64,000 nucleotides of DNA from C-114 sp963719285 (GCA_963719285.1 CAVRBO010000004.1:744001-808000), one strand, 5' to 3'; positions 1 to 10,637 are shown, counted from the first letter of the stretch. Notes: a model not told the origin generated them from the letters alone. Translations and numbers: made by a program.

Positions 1-141
1 GGCGCCGAAGCGCCGGCGGCCCAGCCGGCGCCTGCCGACGAGGTTCCGGCCGCGGGCGAGGCAGGGGCCGCGGCGGTTCTTCCCACGACCCCGCCCACGA
101 CCCCGCCGCCGGCCCCGACGGACCCCCGACCCGGCACCTGA
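1..141 (+). CDS. C-terminal tail of an upstream gene (partial)
   Basis: Frame 1 is open from the window edge to a TGA whose last base is the A of the next ATG (ATGA overlap). The 46 visible residues are almost entirely Ala, Pro, Thr, Glu and Gly, ending in a Pro/Thr stretch. This looks like a disordered tail of a longer protein. The body lies outside the window, so no function can be assigned. The 4-nt overlap suggests co-translation with the acyltransferase that follows. Confidence 0.55.
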   Translation, partial: GAEAPAAQPAPADEVPAAGEAGAAAVLPTTPPTTPPPAPTDPRPGT

Positions 142-1025
142 TGGCCGGCCCGGCGGACGACCCCGGGGCCGCGTCCGTTCGCCGTCGGGCACGCCCACAG
201 GAGCCGCGCGTCTCGCCCCAGGCCCTGGCCGCCGCCAGGGGAGGCGTGAAGGAGGGTCTGGCCTGGCTTGGCCGGGAGCCCGAGTCGCATGCCTCGATCC
301 TCTATCGCGCGGTGCGGCTCTTCGCCCGGGCGGTCGTCTTCGGCGCGTTCCGGTTCAAGGTGGCGACGTCCGGGCAGGAGCACCTGCCGGCGGGCGGCTA
401 CCTCCTGGTCGGGGCGGTCCATCGTGGCTGGATGGATCCGTTCCTGATCCAGCACGCCCTGCCGGTCGAACCACGCGTCTGGTTCCTGGGCAGCGGGCCG
501 TCCGCCTTCACGAGCCGCTGGCGCGAAGCCCTCCTCCACCGGATGGGCGGGATGCTCCCGGTCTGGCGCGGCGGCGTCGGGATCGACCAGCATGTCGATT
601 CGGCGCGGGCCGTGCTGCGCACCGGCGGTGTCTTCGTCCTGATGCCCGAAGGCGGCATCAGCGGTCCGCCGGAGCGGCTCGCCCCGTTCCGATTCGGTGC
701 CGGGCTCATCTGCCTCCGGACGGAGGCGCCGATCGTCCCGCTGGCCATCGCCGGCTCGAACGCGCTGTACGTCGGCCGCCGGATGGCGACCCGCGTCCTC
801 GCCCCGACCACCGCGCGCGAGCTCCTCGGCGCCGACTGGCGCGACGAGCTGCCGGCGGAGGGTTCGCGCGCCGAGCTCGAGCTCGCCCATCGGCTGACAG
901 AGCGCCTGGCCGACCTCCTCGGGCCGGCCGTGGCCGAGCTCTATCCCACGACGGTCGATCCGCCGGACCGGCCGCGCCGGCTGAAGGGACTCACCTGGCT
1001 GCTCCTCTCCCGTCGGCGACGCTGA
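141..1025 (+). CDS. 1-acyl-glycerol-3-phosphate acyltransferase family (PlsC-like)
   Basis: Probable membrane-associated acyltransferase that moves a fatty acyl group onto lysophosphatidate or a related lipid acceptor. The HX4D catalytic motif is at His94-Asp99 (HRGWMD). The substrate-binding block FVLMPEGG is near residue 170, and FRFGAGLICLRTEAPIVPLAI follows the family pattern. At 294 residues it is slightly long because of an Arg/Pro-rich N-terminal extension of about 40 residues. The ATG overlaps the upstream stop codon, so this is the second gene of an operon. The exact acceptor cannot be read from sequence. A later in-frame start would still keep the catalytic domain. Confidence 0.85.
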   Translation: MAGPADDPGAASVRRRARPQEPRVSPQALAAARGGVKEGLAWLGREPESHASILYRAVRLFARAVVFGAFRFKVATSGQEHLPAGGYLLVGAVHRGWMDPFLIQHALPVEPRVWFLGSGPSAFTSRWREALLHRMGGMLPVWRGGVGIDQHVDSARAVLRTGGVFVLMPEGGISGPPERLAPFRFGAGLICLRTEAPIVPLAIAGSNALYVGRRMATRVLAPTTARELLGADWRDELPAEGSRAELELAHRLTERLADLLGPAVAELYPTTVDPPDRPRRLKGLTWLLLSRRRR

Positions 1026-1031
1026 GCGGGT

Positions 1032-1037
1032 TATCCT
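1032..1037 (+). promoter_or_regulatory. -10 box of a probably leaderless promoter (CBS gene)
   Basis: TATCCT ends 7 nt before the ATG and there is no Shine-Dalgarno sequence. A transcript starting at the usual distance from a -10 would begin at or next to the start codon. The same arrangement recurs at several genes in the window. Confidence 0.5.
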
Positions 1038-1044
1038 CGGCCGC

Positions 1045-2259
1045 ATGCACTACGCCGAATCGATCGTCGAGCTCGTCGGGGACACCCCCCTCGTCCGGCT
1101 CAACCGGGTGACCCGCGACCTCGGCCCCCGTGACCGGCAGCCACTCGTGCTGGCCAAGCTCGAGATGCTCAATCCGGGCGGGTCGGTCAAGGACCGGATC
1201 GGGTTGCCGATGATCGAGGCGGCCGAGCGCGACGGACTGCTCGAGCCGGGCGGCACGATCATCGAGCCGACGAGCGGCAACACGGGGCACGGCCTCGCGA
1301 TCGCGGCGGTCCTCAAGGGCTATCGCTGCATCTTCGTGATGGCGGACAAGCAATCGGCCGAGAAGCAGGCGCTCCTGCGGGCCTATGGCGCCGAGGTCGT
1401 GCTGTGCCCGACGAACGTGCCCCCCGAGAGCCCCGAGAGCTACTACTCGGTCGCGGCCCGGCTCGCCCGGGACATCCCCGGCGCGTTCAAGCCCGACCAG
1501 TACTGGAACATGGAGAACACCCTCGCCCACGAACGCACGACCGGACCGGAGATCTGGGCCCAGACAGAGGGTCGGGTCACCCACTTCGTCGCGAGCGTCG
1601 GCACCGGCGGGACGATCTCGGGGGCGGCGCATCACCTGAAGGCGCAGAACCCCGGGATCGTCGTGGTCGGCGCGGACCCGGAGGGCTCCGTGCTGTCGGG
1701 CGACACGGCCCGGCCGTATCTGACCGAGGGCGTCGGGGAGGACTTCGTCCCCGGTACGTTCGACCCGGCCTCGGTCGACCGGTGGATCCGGGTGAGCGAC
1801 CGCGACGCGTTCCTGGCGGCCCGGCGCATCACCCGCGAGGAGGGGATCCTGGCGGGCGAATCGTGCGGCACGGCCCTGGTGGCCACCCTGACCGTGGCCC
1901 GGGAACTCACGGGGGCCGGCGCCGGCCCCGAGGCGGTGATCGTCGTCCTGCTGCCGGACGGCGGCCGAAGCTACATGTCGAAGCTCTACAACGACGAGTG
2001 GATGCGCTCCAACGGCCTGCTCGTGTCCACCGGCGCCGTGGTCCGGGTCGCGGACCTGATCGCCGACCGCCACCACGACGCGGATCGCCCGTCGGTCGTC
2101 CTGGCCCGCAGCCGCGAGCGGGTCGGGGAGGTGATCGCGACGCTCCAGCAGTTCGGCATCAGCCAGATGCCGGTCTCGGAGGACGTCGAGGGGGACGAGG
2201 TCGCCGGCGATCGTCGGCTCGATCTCCGAGAGGGGCCTCCTCGACCGCGCCTTCCGTGA
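1045..2259 (+). CDS. Cystathionine beta-synthase, catalytic part (reading frame broken near its 3' end)
   Basis: PLP enzyme of the fold-type II (cysteine synthase/CBS) family, condensing homocysteine with serine in reverse transsulfuration. The PLP lysine is Lys49 in NPGGSVKDRIG. The substrate/PLP loop PTSGNTGHG is near residues 75-83, and the phosphate-binding loop GTGGTISGA is near 185. From about residue 325 a CBS-domain begins (ADLIADRHH, VIATLQQFGISQMPV). The frame is then lost at about 2209 and ends in a nonsense tail. One extra base between 2206 and 2210 explains this, because the rest of the CBS pair reads on in frame +2 to 2473. A cystathionine gamma-synthase/lyase follows 4 kb downstream, which supports the CBS role over O-acetylserine sulfhydrylase. 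Confidence 0.85.
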   Translation: MHYAESIVELVGDTPLVRLNRVTRDLGPRDRQPLVLAKLEMLNPGGSVKDRIGLPMIEAAERDGLLEPGGTIIEPTSGNTGHGLAIAAVLKGYRCIFVMADKQSAEKQALLRAYGAEVVLCPTNVPPESPESYYSVAARLARDIPGAFKPDQYWNMENTLAHERTTGPEIWAQTEGRVTHFVASVGTGGTISGAAHHLKAQNPGIVVVGADPEGSVLSGDTARPYLTEGVGEDFVPGTFDPASVDRWIRVSDRDAFLAARRITREEGILAGESCGTALVATLTVARELTGAGAGPEAVIVVLLPDGGRSYMSKLYNDEWMRSNGLLVSTGAVVRVADLIADRHHDADRPSVVLARSRERVGEVIATLQQFGISQMPVSEDVEGDEVAGDRRLDLREGPPRPRLP

Positions 2260-2473
2260 CCCATCGGTCGTGGAACGGACCGTCGGCGAGGTCATGGACC
2301 CGCCGCTCCCGCTCGTCGACACCTCGATGTCGCTCGACGATGCGTTCGCGCTCCTGTCGGGTGGCGCGGCCGCGTCGGCGCTCGTGGCGGTCCACGATGA
2401 GCGCCCGGCCGGGGTCGTCACGAAGCTCGACCTGCTCGAGTACCTCACCCACCACCCGCCGGAGCGCGGCTGA
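2210..2473 (+). pseudogene. Displaced C-terminal CBS (Bateman) domain of the preceding gene
   Basis: From 2210 the +2 frame encodes IVGSISERGLLDRAF, then the second CBS motif with AALVAVHDERPAGVVTKLDLLEYL-type ending and a TGA at 2471-2473. This continues the upstream protein exactly once a single base is removed. In intact CBS enzymes this tandem domain is the regulatory (adenosyl ligand) module. A GTG at 2270 could start a stand-alone 67-residue piece, but there is no evidence that it does. A sequencing or assembly error is as likely as a real mutation. Confidence 0.7.
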
Positions 2474-2517
2474 CAACGCCGACCGGCACCATTGACTCGG
2501 TTGGGGGATCGAACGCG

Positions 2518-5379
2518 ATGAGCGCAGACCGCGGGCGCGGGGACACGGATCCGCCGGACGGCCTCGTCCCGACCCGCGTCGTCGTGGCCCGTCGCCGGTC
2601 GTGGACGGTCCCCGTGATCATCGTCGTAGCACTCGCGCTCGCGACGATCGGGTTCCTCGGCCAGAAGCCCGTACCGCCGCGCCCGCCGGTCGAGCCGACT
2701 CCGACGCCCGTGCCGATCGCGATCGACTGGACCCCGATCCCGCTCGATCCGGAGGCATTCCGGGGCGCCCTGGTCGGCCTCGTGATCGGTGGGTCCGACG
2801 GCCTCCTCGCGATCGGTCAGAGCCGGACGGACCGCCATCCGATCACCTGGACATCCGCCGACGGACAGGCCTGGGTACGCCACGACCAGGCGCCGAGGAC
2901 ATTCGGTGGCGGCGTGCCCGACCTCGCCGCGCAGGTCGGCCCGACCTTCGTCGCGGTCGGCTATCACGCCACCGCCGACGGCGTCTCGCGCGACATCTGG
3001 AACTCGTCCGATGGCGCAACCTGGACCCGCGATCCGTCGCCATCGGGGCGGGGTTACGACGACATCAGGGCGCTCGTCGGGGCGCGCGGGACCGCCATCC
3101 TCGTCGGTTCCACCCGCGGTCGGGAAGTCCTCCTGGCGTCCGGTGACGGACGGGTCTGGACGGAGGCGGCGGGCCTGGACGCCGCGCTCGACCGCCAGCC
3201 GTTCATCGCCGACACGATCGATGCGGGTGATGGCTACGTGGCCGTCGGGTCCATCGGGTCCGAGAGCGCGATCTGGCGCTCGCCGGACGGGCGGACCTGG
3301 ACTCCGGTCACCCCGTTCGTTCCTTCCGGCGTCGACATCTTCCGGTTCGAGCGAGTCCTGCGCACGACGGCCGGGCTGGTCGCGCTCGCGTCGTCGGACG
3401 CGGTGGCGGGCGGCCCGTCGTGGAATTCGCCCGACGGCGTGACCTGGACGCAGGACACGACGTCCACGATCCGCCTGGCGGACCTCGACACGGTCCTGGT
3501 GCCGCAGGGGGCCAACGTCGGGGTCCCCTACGATCTCTCGGGCGGCGGACCGGGGGCCCTGACGGTCTGGACCGACCCGGCGACGTCGTTCTCGACGCCC
3601 GGCCCCACGACGGGGCCGACGGAGTGGCGGCGGCAGGCGACCGTGGTGGACGGACGGATCGTTCTCCTCGCCCAGGACAGCGCGACGGACGCGATCGACG
3701 GCTGGCTCGGTACGATCGTCGGAAGCGGGGCGGACGTGGGCTCGCCGAGCCCGGCCGCGACGGCGGGGGCCGACGCGTCGGCGCGACCATCGCCCGTCCC
3801 CATCCCGATCCCGACGCCCCTCGTGGTCCGTCCCGAGAACCCGTCCGGGACTCCGATCGAGTGGTCCCGAGTGACCTCGCCCCAGGTCCTGGGGGACGCC
3901 GTCCGCCAGGTGTCGATGGCCGGTGTCGCGAACGTGGACGGCGGGCTCGTCGGGTATGGGTCCGAGGGGACCGATGGCGCCATCTGGCGGGCGTCCGACG
4001 CGGGCCGCTGGGAACGCATGCCCCTGTCGCCGGCGATGCGCGGCGCCGTGCTCCGAGCCGTCGCCCAGGGCCGCGGCGTCCTCGTCGCCGTCGGAGGCAT
4101 CCTGGGCCCGGACGGCCAGGAGTCGCCCGCCGCCTGGACGTCGCCGGACGGCCGGATCTGGTTACGGAGACCGGTCTCGCCGAATCCGGCCAACGGTGAG
4201 ATCGGCGATGTCGTGGCAGGGCCGGACGGGTTCGTCAGCGTGGGCTGGAGGGACTCCGATCAGGGGTCTGTCGCAACGGTCTGGCGGTCGGCGGACGGAT
4301 CGGCCTGGGACCCCGTCCCGGGGCTCCGGGACGACACGTCCAGCACGATGCAGGCCGTCGCCCGGAGTGGCGCAGGCTACATCGCCGTGGGCACGATCCA
4401 GTCGAACGGGCCGGCGATCGGCGCGGCGTGGGTCTCCGCGGATGGACGGACCTGGACGAGCGTCGCCGACCAGGTCGCGTTCGAGCTCTCGGTCGGCGTC
4501 ACGGGTCGCTTCGGCGGCATGGCCGTCAACGACGTCGTGGCCGGCGGGCCGGGCTTCGTGGCGGTCGGCGCCGAGGAGGGCGCGACCGGACCCGTCGGCC
4601 GGATCTTCACCTCGCGCGACGGCCGGAGCTGGACCCGGCTGCCATCGGACCCGATGCTCGACGGGGCATACCTCCGGACCGTCGTGCCCTGGGCCGGCGG
4701 CCTCGTGGCGGCAGGCGACATCTCCGACTTCGGTGGCTCGAGGCCGGTGATCTATGCCTCGACGGATGGCGTGGTATGGACCCCTATCGCCCGCGCCGAT
4801 CTCGATCCAGGACGGCTCGATGCGCCCGGCGACGCCTCGCTGGGCGGGCTGACCGCGCTCGGGCCGGACCTGCTGGCGGTCGGCACCATGGGGAGCTATC
4901 CGGCCCTCCAGGGGGTGATCTGGGTCGGGGCTCCGGTCGGCGAGGTCGTGCCCGACCATGTCTGCCCGACCAAGGTGGACTCACTCGTCGTCCTGGCCTC
5001 GATGACCGACGCCGACCGCGCCGCGTGCCTCCGCGACCGGAACGCGACCGTGGAGGCGCTCGTCCGGGCGAACGAGGGTGGCTGCACGGGGGGCGACGTG
5101 CCGGACGACCTGTCGGGCTGCGCCGGCAACCTGGAGCTGGCGCCCATCGGGGGAGGGCCATCGCTCCTCACGACGCCGATCGACCGGACGCTCATCGGAT
5201 CGTTCCCGACCACCGGCTTCGCCCGCTGGGCCCTGACCTTCAGGGCTGGGGTCACCAGCCCGGCGTGCGTTCCCTCGCCGTCGGTCGATGGCGTCATCTA
5301 CCAGCCGCTCGACAGCATCCGCCTTCAATGCCTGGGCGTGCTTCGCCTCATCCGCTCGGTACCGATCGCCCGACCCTGA
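2518..5379 (+). CDS. Large exported beta-propeller-like protein with W-x-S-x-DG-x-x-W repeats
   Basis: 953 residues. A signal anchor at about 30-48 (WTVPVIIVVALALATIGFLG) follows an Arg-rich cytoplasmic start. Then come at least 11 repeats ending in motifs such as WTSADGQAW, WRSPDGRTW and WVSADGRTW, typical of BNR/sialidase-like or YCF48-like propeller blades. They form two groups (about 60-400 and 440-830) split by a Ser/Pro/Ala linker near 408-437. The C-terminal ~120 residues contain about seven cysteines and are probably disulfide-linked. No catalytic residues can be assigned. It is probably a cell-surface binding protein. A shorter lipoprotein with the same repeats lies at 48.6 kb. A G-rich SD (GGGGGA) precedes the ATG. 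Confidence 0.75.
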   Translation: MSADRGRGDTDPPDGLVPTRVVVARRRSWTVPVIIVVALALATIGFLGQKPVPPRPPVEPTPTPVPIAIDWTPIPLDPEAFRGALVGLVIGGSDGLLAIGQSRTDRHPITWTSADGQAWVRHDQAPRTFGGGVPDLAAQVGPTFVAVGYHATADGVSRDIWNSSDGATWTRDPSPSGRGYDDIRALVGARGTAILVGSTRGREVLLASGDGRVWTEAAGLDAALDRQPFIADTIDAGDGYVAVGSIGSESAIWRSPDGRTWTPVTPFVPSGVDIFRFERVLRTTAGLVALASSDAVAGGPSWNSPDGVTWTQDTTSTIRLADLDTVLVPQGANVGVPYDLSGGGPGALTVWTDPATSFSTPGPTTGPTEWRRQATVVDGRIVLLAQDSATDAIDGWLGTIVGSGADVGSPSPAATAGADASARPSPVPIPIPTPLVVRPENPSGTPIEWSRVTSPQVLGDAVRQVSMAGVANVDGGLVGYGSEGTDGAIWRASDAGRWERMPLSPAMRGAVLRAVAQGRGVLVAVGGILGPDGQESPAAWTSPDGRIWLRRPVSPNPANGEIGDVVAGPDGFVSVGWRDSDQGSVATVWRSADGSAWDPVPGLRDDTSSTMQAVARSGAGYIAVGTIQSNGPAIGAAWVSADGRTWTSVADQVAFELSVGVTGRFGGMAVNDVVAGGPGFVAVGAEEGATGPVGRIFTSRDGRSWTRLPSDPMLDGAYLRTVVPWAGGLVAAGDISDFGGSRPVIYASTDGVVWTPIARADLDPGRLDAPGDASLGGLTALGPDLLAVGTMGSYPALQGVIWVGAPVGEVVPDHVCPTKVDSLVVLASMTDADRAACLRDRNATVEALVRANEGGCTGGDVPDDLSGCAGNLELAPIGGGPSLLTTPIDRTLIGSFPTTGFARWALTFRAGVTSPACVPSPSVDGVIYQPLDSIRLQCLGVLRLIRSVPIARP

Positions 5380-5467
5380 CCGCGGGCGAGCATCGGAGGT
5401 CCTTCCAGAAACGTGCGCCTCGATGGTAGCACTATCTGCGATCGATACGTCCGGTGACGCCCGGCGG

Positions 5468-6082
5468 ATGAGCGGCGATGCGATGATGCGGCCGATGCTG
5501 CCCATCGCCGACGACGACGACCTGCTCGCCCCCCTCCCCGTCGTGACCGCACGCCTGGAGCTCACGACGTTCACGATGCGAGCGATGCGGGCGACGCTCG
5601 CCGCGGACCTGGCCACGGCCGCCCACGAGATCGACGCCGAGGTCCCGGCCGACCTGCGCGAGCACCTCGGCGAGCTGTTCACGATGCGCATCGGCCAGGT
5701 GGCGGCCGACCCGGCGAGCCTCGTCTGGCTCGCCCGTGCCCAGGTCATGGCCGATCCGGAGACGGGCCGGCGCCGGATGGTCGGTTCGGTCGGGTTCCAC
5801 GGGCCGCCGACGGGCGAGCCGCCATGGGTCGAGATCGGCTATCACGTGGAGCCCGGTTTCCGCCGCCAGGGCCTCGCCACGGAGGCCGTCCGGGGGATGC
5901 TCGACTGGGCGGCGGGGCAGGGGATCCACCGCTTCCGGGCCTCGGTCGCGCCGACCAATGCCGCGTCCCTCGCGACGATCGCCCGGTTCGGCTTCGAGCA
6001 GGTCGGCGTCCAGTGGGACGAGATCGACGGCGAGGAGCTCGTGTTCGAGACGGACTGGCCGCGTGCGAAGATGCCGCCGTGA
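5468..6082 (+). CDS. GNAT-family N-acetyltransferase
   Basis: Acetyl-CoA-dependent acetyltransferase of the RimJ/RimL type. The N-terminal strand VVTARLELTTFTM is characteristic, and the acetyl-CoA loop is EPGFRRQGLATEAVRGML (R/QxxGxA pattern). It is followed by FRASVAPTNAASLATIARFGF, the usual C-terminal segment. The start is uncertain: ATGs at 5423, 5468, 5483 and 5486 are all in frame and none has a convincing SD. I chose 5468, and the first conserved strand begins about 20 residues later. Its TGA overlaps the GTG start of the next gene (GTGA), so the two are translationally coupled. The substrate is unknown. Confidence 0.75.
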   Translation: MSGDAMMRPMLPIADDDDLLAPLPVVTARLELTTFTMRAMRATLAADLATAAHEIDAEVPADLREHLGELFTMRIGQVAADPASLVWLARAQVMADPETGRRRMVGSVGFHGPPTGEPPWVEIGYHVEPGFRRQGLATEAVRGMLDWAAGQGIHRFRASVAPTNAASLATIARFGFEQVGVQWDEIDGEELVFETDWPRAKMPP

Positions 6083-7311
6083 CCGAACGCGAGCGCTACG
6101 CCCTGGATCCGGCCTGGTCGATCGACACGCTGGCCGTCCACGCGGGCGAGGAACCCGACGCCCTGACCGGGGCGGTCGCGCCGCCGATCTACCAGACCGC
6201 CACGTACGCTCAGGACGGGGTCGGCCGGCCGCGCGGCGGCTACGAGTACGCCCGCACCCAGAACCCGACCCGCGAGCGCCTCGAACGGGCCGTCGCCGCG
6301 CTCGAGGGCGGCAGCCACGGGATCGCCTTCGCGAGCGGTTCGGCGACGACCGCCGCGATCGCCGAGCTGTCGGGGCCGGGCGACGAGGTCGTCGTTGGCA
6401 ACGACGTCTACGGCGGCACCTTCCGCTACCTCGAGCGGGTCCATCGGGGGAAGGGGATCGACGCCCGCTACGTGGACCTCGCGGCCGGCCCGGACGTGCT
6501 CTGGGAGGCCCTGACCGGGCGGACCCGGCTCGTCTGGTTCGAGTCGCCCTCGAACCCGTTGCTCAAGGTGGTGGACATCGCCGCGATCGCCGAGACCGTG
6601 CGCCGGCGCGCGGCCGAGGGCGGCGGGCGGCCGCTGATCGTGGTCGACAACACGTTCGCCTCGCCGGCCCTCCAGCGGCCGCTCGAGCTGGGCGCGGACG
6701 TCGTCTTCCACTCGGCCACGAAATACCTCAGCGGCCATTCCGACACGGTCCTGGGCGTCGCGGCGACCGGCGACGCGGCGATCGCCGAGCGGTTGCGCTT
6801 CCTCCAGAACGCGATGGGCGCCGTACCGGGACCGCTCGACTGCTTCCTGGTCCTGCGCGGCCTGCGGACGCTGGCACTCCGCGTGGACCGGCACGCGGCG
6901 AATGCCACGGCCGTGGCCCGGTTCCTGGCCGGACGCCCGGACGTGGGCCTCGTTGCCTACCCGGGGCTGGACGACGGCGCGCATGCCCATGCCGCGGCCG
7001 GACTCGTGGGCCCGGGCCGCCAGATGCGCTCGGGCGGCGGGATGGTCTCGTTCGTGCCGAACGCCGGCGGCCGCCACGGCCGAACGGCGCGCGAGCGAGC
7101 GGTCGCGATCTGCGAATCGACCCACCTCTTCATCCTGGCCGAGTCGCTCGGCGGCGTGGAGTCGCTCATCGAGCTGCCGGCGGTGATGACCCACGCGTCG
7201 GTCGCCGGCTCCCAGCTCGAGGTCCCGGAGGCGCTCGTCCGCCTCTCGGTGGGGATCGAGTCAGCAGACGATCTCATCGCCGACCTGGCCCAGGCGCTCG
7301 ATCGCGCCTGA
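6079..7311 (+). CDS. Cystathionine gamma-synthase/gamma-lyase family PLP enzyme
   Basis: Cys/Met metabolism PLP enzyme of 410 residues. Visible motifs are the N-terminal DTLAVHAGEEPD, YEYARTQNPTR, the SGSATTAA phosphate-binding stretch, VVDNTFASP, and Schiff-base Lys215 in SATKYLSGHSDT. With the CBS gene upstream, the likely role is cystathionine gamma-lyase, giving cysteine, 2-oxobutyrate and ammonia (reverse transsulfuration). Cystathionine gamma-synthase activity cannot be excluded from sequence. The GTG start is chosen because it overlaps the GNAT stop and lies just before the conserved N-terminus. It is cytoplasmic, expected as a tetramer. Confidence 0.9.
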   Translation: MTERERYALDPAWSIDTLAVHAGEEPDALTGAVAPPIYQTATYAQDGVGRPRGGYEYARTQNPTRERLERAVAALEGGSHGIAFASGSATTAAIAELSGPGDEVVVGNDVYGGTFRYLERVHRGKGIDARYVDLAAGPDVLWEALTGRTRLVWFESPSNPLLKVVDIAAIAETVRRRAAEGGGRPLIVVDNTFASPALQRPLELGADVVFHSATKYLSGHSDTVLGVAATGDAAIAERLRFLQNAMGAVPGPLDCFLVLRGLRTLALRVDRHAANATAVARFLAGRPDVGLVAYPGLDDGAHAHAAAGLVGPGRQMRSGGGMVSFVPNAGGRHGRTARERAVAICESTHLFILAESLGGVESLIELPAVMTHASVAGSQLEVPEALVRLSVGIESADDLIADLAQALDRA

Positions 7312-7548
7312 CGGGCGGCGCCGGCGAGTGCCGATCGATGCCGCCCGGGCTCCCGTTGCCGTCGGTCACCGGGGCGGTGGTTGGCGGCTCCGGGTCGGGT
7401 GTACCATCGGCCCGACTGCGGAAGCCGACTCCCTCCCGAGCGGTCCGGCCCACATCGGCCGATCGTTCCCGAGCCACGCGCGGCCGGTCGACGACTCGAG
7501 CATGACTCGGGCCGGTCGAGCCGGCCCGCCGCGATCAGGGAGACGACG

Positions 7549-9171
<1,623 letters not shown>

Positions 9172-9288
9172 GTCCGCGGGCGTGACGGGCCCGGGCGTCC
9201 GTATCGGCCACCCTGGCCCAGGAGAGGCGAGTGGGCGTCATGCTCGGCCCGAATGCTCGAGGTCGCGCCGAGGGCTTGTCCCGGCGGG

Positions 9289-9450
9289 TCAGCTCCGGCG
9301 GGTGGCGAGAAGGCCGATGATGCCGCCGGCGAAGATCGCGGCGAGGCCGAGCGCGATGAGCGCGATGCTACCGGCGACGAATGTGCCGAGTACGGCGATG
9401 AGGACGCCGAGGAAGGTCAGTGCGGTGACGGGCGTTGTGGTGGGGTTCAT
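9289..9450 (-). CDS. Small hydrophobic membrane protein (53 aa)
   Basis: An ATG-TGA frame of 53 codons on the minus strand. The predicted protein starts MNPTTTPVTALTFLGVL and is almost wholly hydrophobic (two segments, about 8-24 and 27-46, rich in Leu, Ile, Ala, Gly), ending in TRRS. This is typical of a two-helix mini membrane protein with a positive cytoplasmic end. The upstream SD is weak (CCAGAG). The surrounding plus-strand frames encode only Arg/Gly-rich shadow peptides. No family recognised; function unknown. Confidence 0.6.
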   Translation of the reverse strand: MNPTTTPVTALTFLGVLIAVLGTFVAGSIALIALGLAAIFAGGIIGLLATRRS

Positions 9451-9701
9451 CTCTGGTTCCGTTCGATACGAACTTGCGGGTGGGTCCGATCCCGGGTCGG
9501 ATCGGGTTGATGCCCCGATCGTGACGGGCGACCCCGCCCGTCGTTACGGACGGATGACGACCCTGGCCGACGACGAACGTTCGGAACCCGGGGCAGCGAC
9601 TGTGCCGATGCAGCCGGGCCGGGGCGCCGCCCCTCGGTAGAATGCCGGGACTACCTCCCGACGACCACCCGACCCGAACAGCACCCGAAGGAGCCCGGCC
9701 C

Positions 9702-10637
9702 ATGGCCCGCAACAAGGTCACTGTCATCGGCGCCGGGAATGTCGGCGCGACCACCGCCCAGCGGATCGCCGAGGCGGGCCTCGCGGACGTCGTGCTCGTC
9801 GACATCGTCGAGGGCCTGCCGCAGGGCAAGGGGCTCGATCTGGCCGAAGCGGCACCGGTCGTGGGCCACGATGCCCGGATCGTCGGCACGAACGACTATG
9901 GCGATACGGCCGGGAGCGACATCGTCGTGGTCACGTCCGGCCTCGCCCGGCAGCCCGGGATGAGTCGCGACGACCTGCTGGCGAAGAATGCCGGCATCGT
10001 GCGCACCGTCGTCTCCGCCGCGGCGGCCGCGTCTCCGGCCGCGATCCTCATCATCGTCACGAACCCGCTCGACGCCATGTGTCACGTCGCGATGTCGGCC
10101 AGTGGCTTCCCGCGTGAACGTGTCATCGGCATGGCGGGCGTCCTCGATTCGGCCCGCTTCCGGACGTTCATCGCCGAAGAGCTCGGCGTGTCCGTGAGCG
10201 ACACCCACGCGTTCGTGCTCGGCGGCCACGGCGACACGATGGTCCCGCTCCCGCGCTACTCCACGGTCGCCGGGATCCCCATCACCGAGTTGATGTCGGC
10301 GGATCGCGTCCAGGCGCTGTGCGACCGGACGGCGAACGGTGGCGCCGAGGTCGTGGCCCTGCTCAAGACCGGCTCCGCGTTCTACGCGCCGGCGGCCTCG
10401 GTGTTCGAGATGGTCGAGTCGATCCTGCTCGACCGGAGGCGCGTCCTGCCCTGCGCGGTGCTGCTCAAGGGCGAATTCCGGACCCGCGACCTGTTCGTGG
10501 GGGTGCCGGTCGTCCTCGGGGCGGGTGGGATGGAACGGGTCATGGAGATCGAGTTGACCGGGGACGAACAGGCCGCCTTCGACCGGTCCGCCCAGGCCGT
10601 CCGGGAGCTCGTGGACAAGCTGGCTGCCCTGGCCTGA
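9702..10637 (+). CDS. mdh: Malate dehydrogenase (NAD)
   Basis: Oxidises malate to oxaloacetate in the TCA cycle. 311 residues of the LDH-like MDH type. The Rossmann loop VIGAGNVGA is at residues 8-16, and Asp of VLVDIVEGLPQGK is typical of NAD use. The substrate arginine region is in LARQPGMSRDDLL, VTNPLDAM is conserved, and the catalytic His176 lies in VLGGHGDTMVPL. The ATG at 9702 follows an AAGGAG SD; an upstream in-frame extension from 9642 lacks homology. TAGAAT about 65 nt upstream is a likely -10. The neighbour pckA uses its product. Confidence 0.95.
   Translation: MARNKVTVIGAGNVGATTAQRIAEAGLADVVLVDIVEGLPQGKGLDLAEAAPVVGHDARIVGTNDYGDTAGSDIVVVTSGLARQPGMSRDDLLAKNAGIVRTVVSAAAAASPAAILIIVTNPLDAMCHVAMSASGFPRERVIGMAGVLDSARFRTFIAEELGVSVSDTHAFVLGGHGDTMVPLPRYSTVAGIPITELMSADRVQALCDRTANGGAEVVALLKTGSAFYAPAASVFEMVESILLDRRRVLPCAVLLKGEFRTRDLFVGVPVVLGAGGMERVMEIELTGDEQAAFDRSAQAVRELVDKLAALA

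Noticed and set aside
991..2967. A very long minus-strand open frame (658 codons) opposite the CBS gene
   Set aside because: Arg/Asp/Gly-rich with no domain; a shadow of high-GC coding on the other strand. The same applies to similar long antisense frames at 5842-7194, 7366-8910, 16211-18202, 40511-42661 and 42462-44102.
9253..9640. Plus-strand frames in the pckA-mdh gap
   Set aside because: Low-complexity Glu/Asp/Gly or Arg peptides; the minus-strand 53-aa membrane protein explains the coding potential better.
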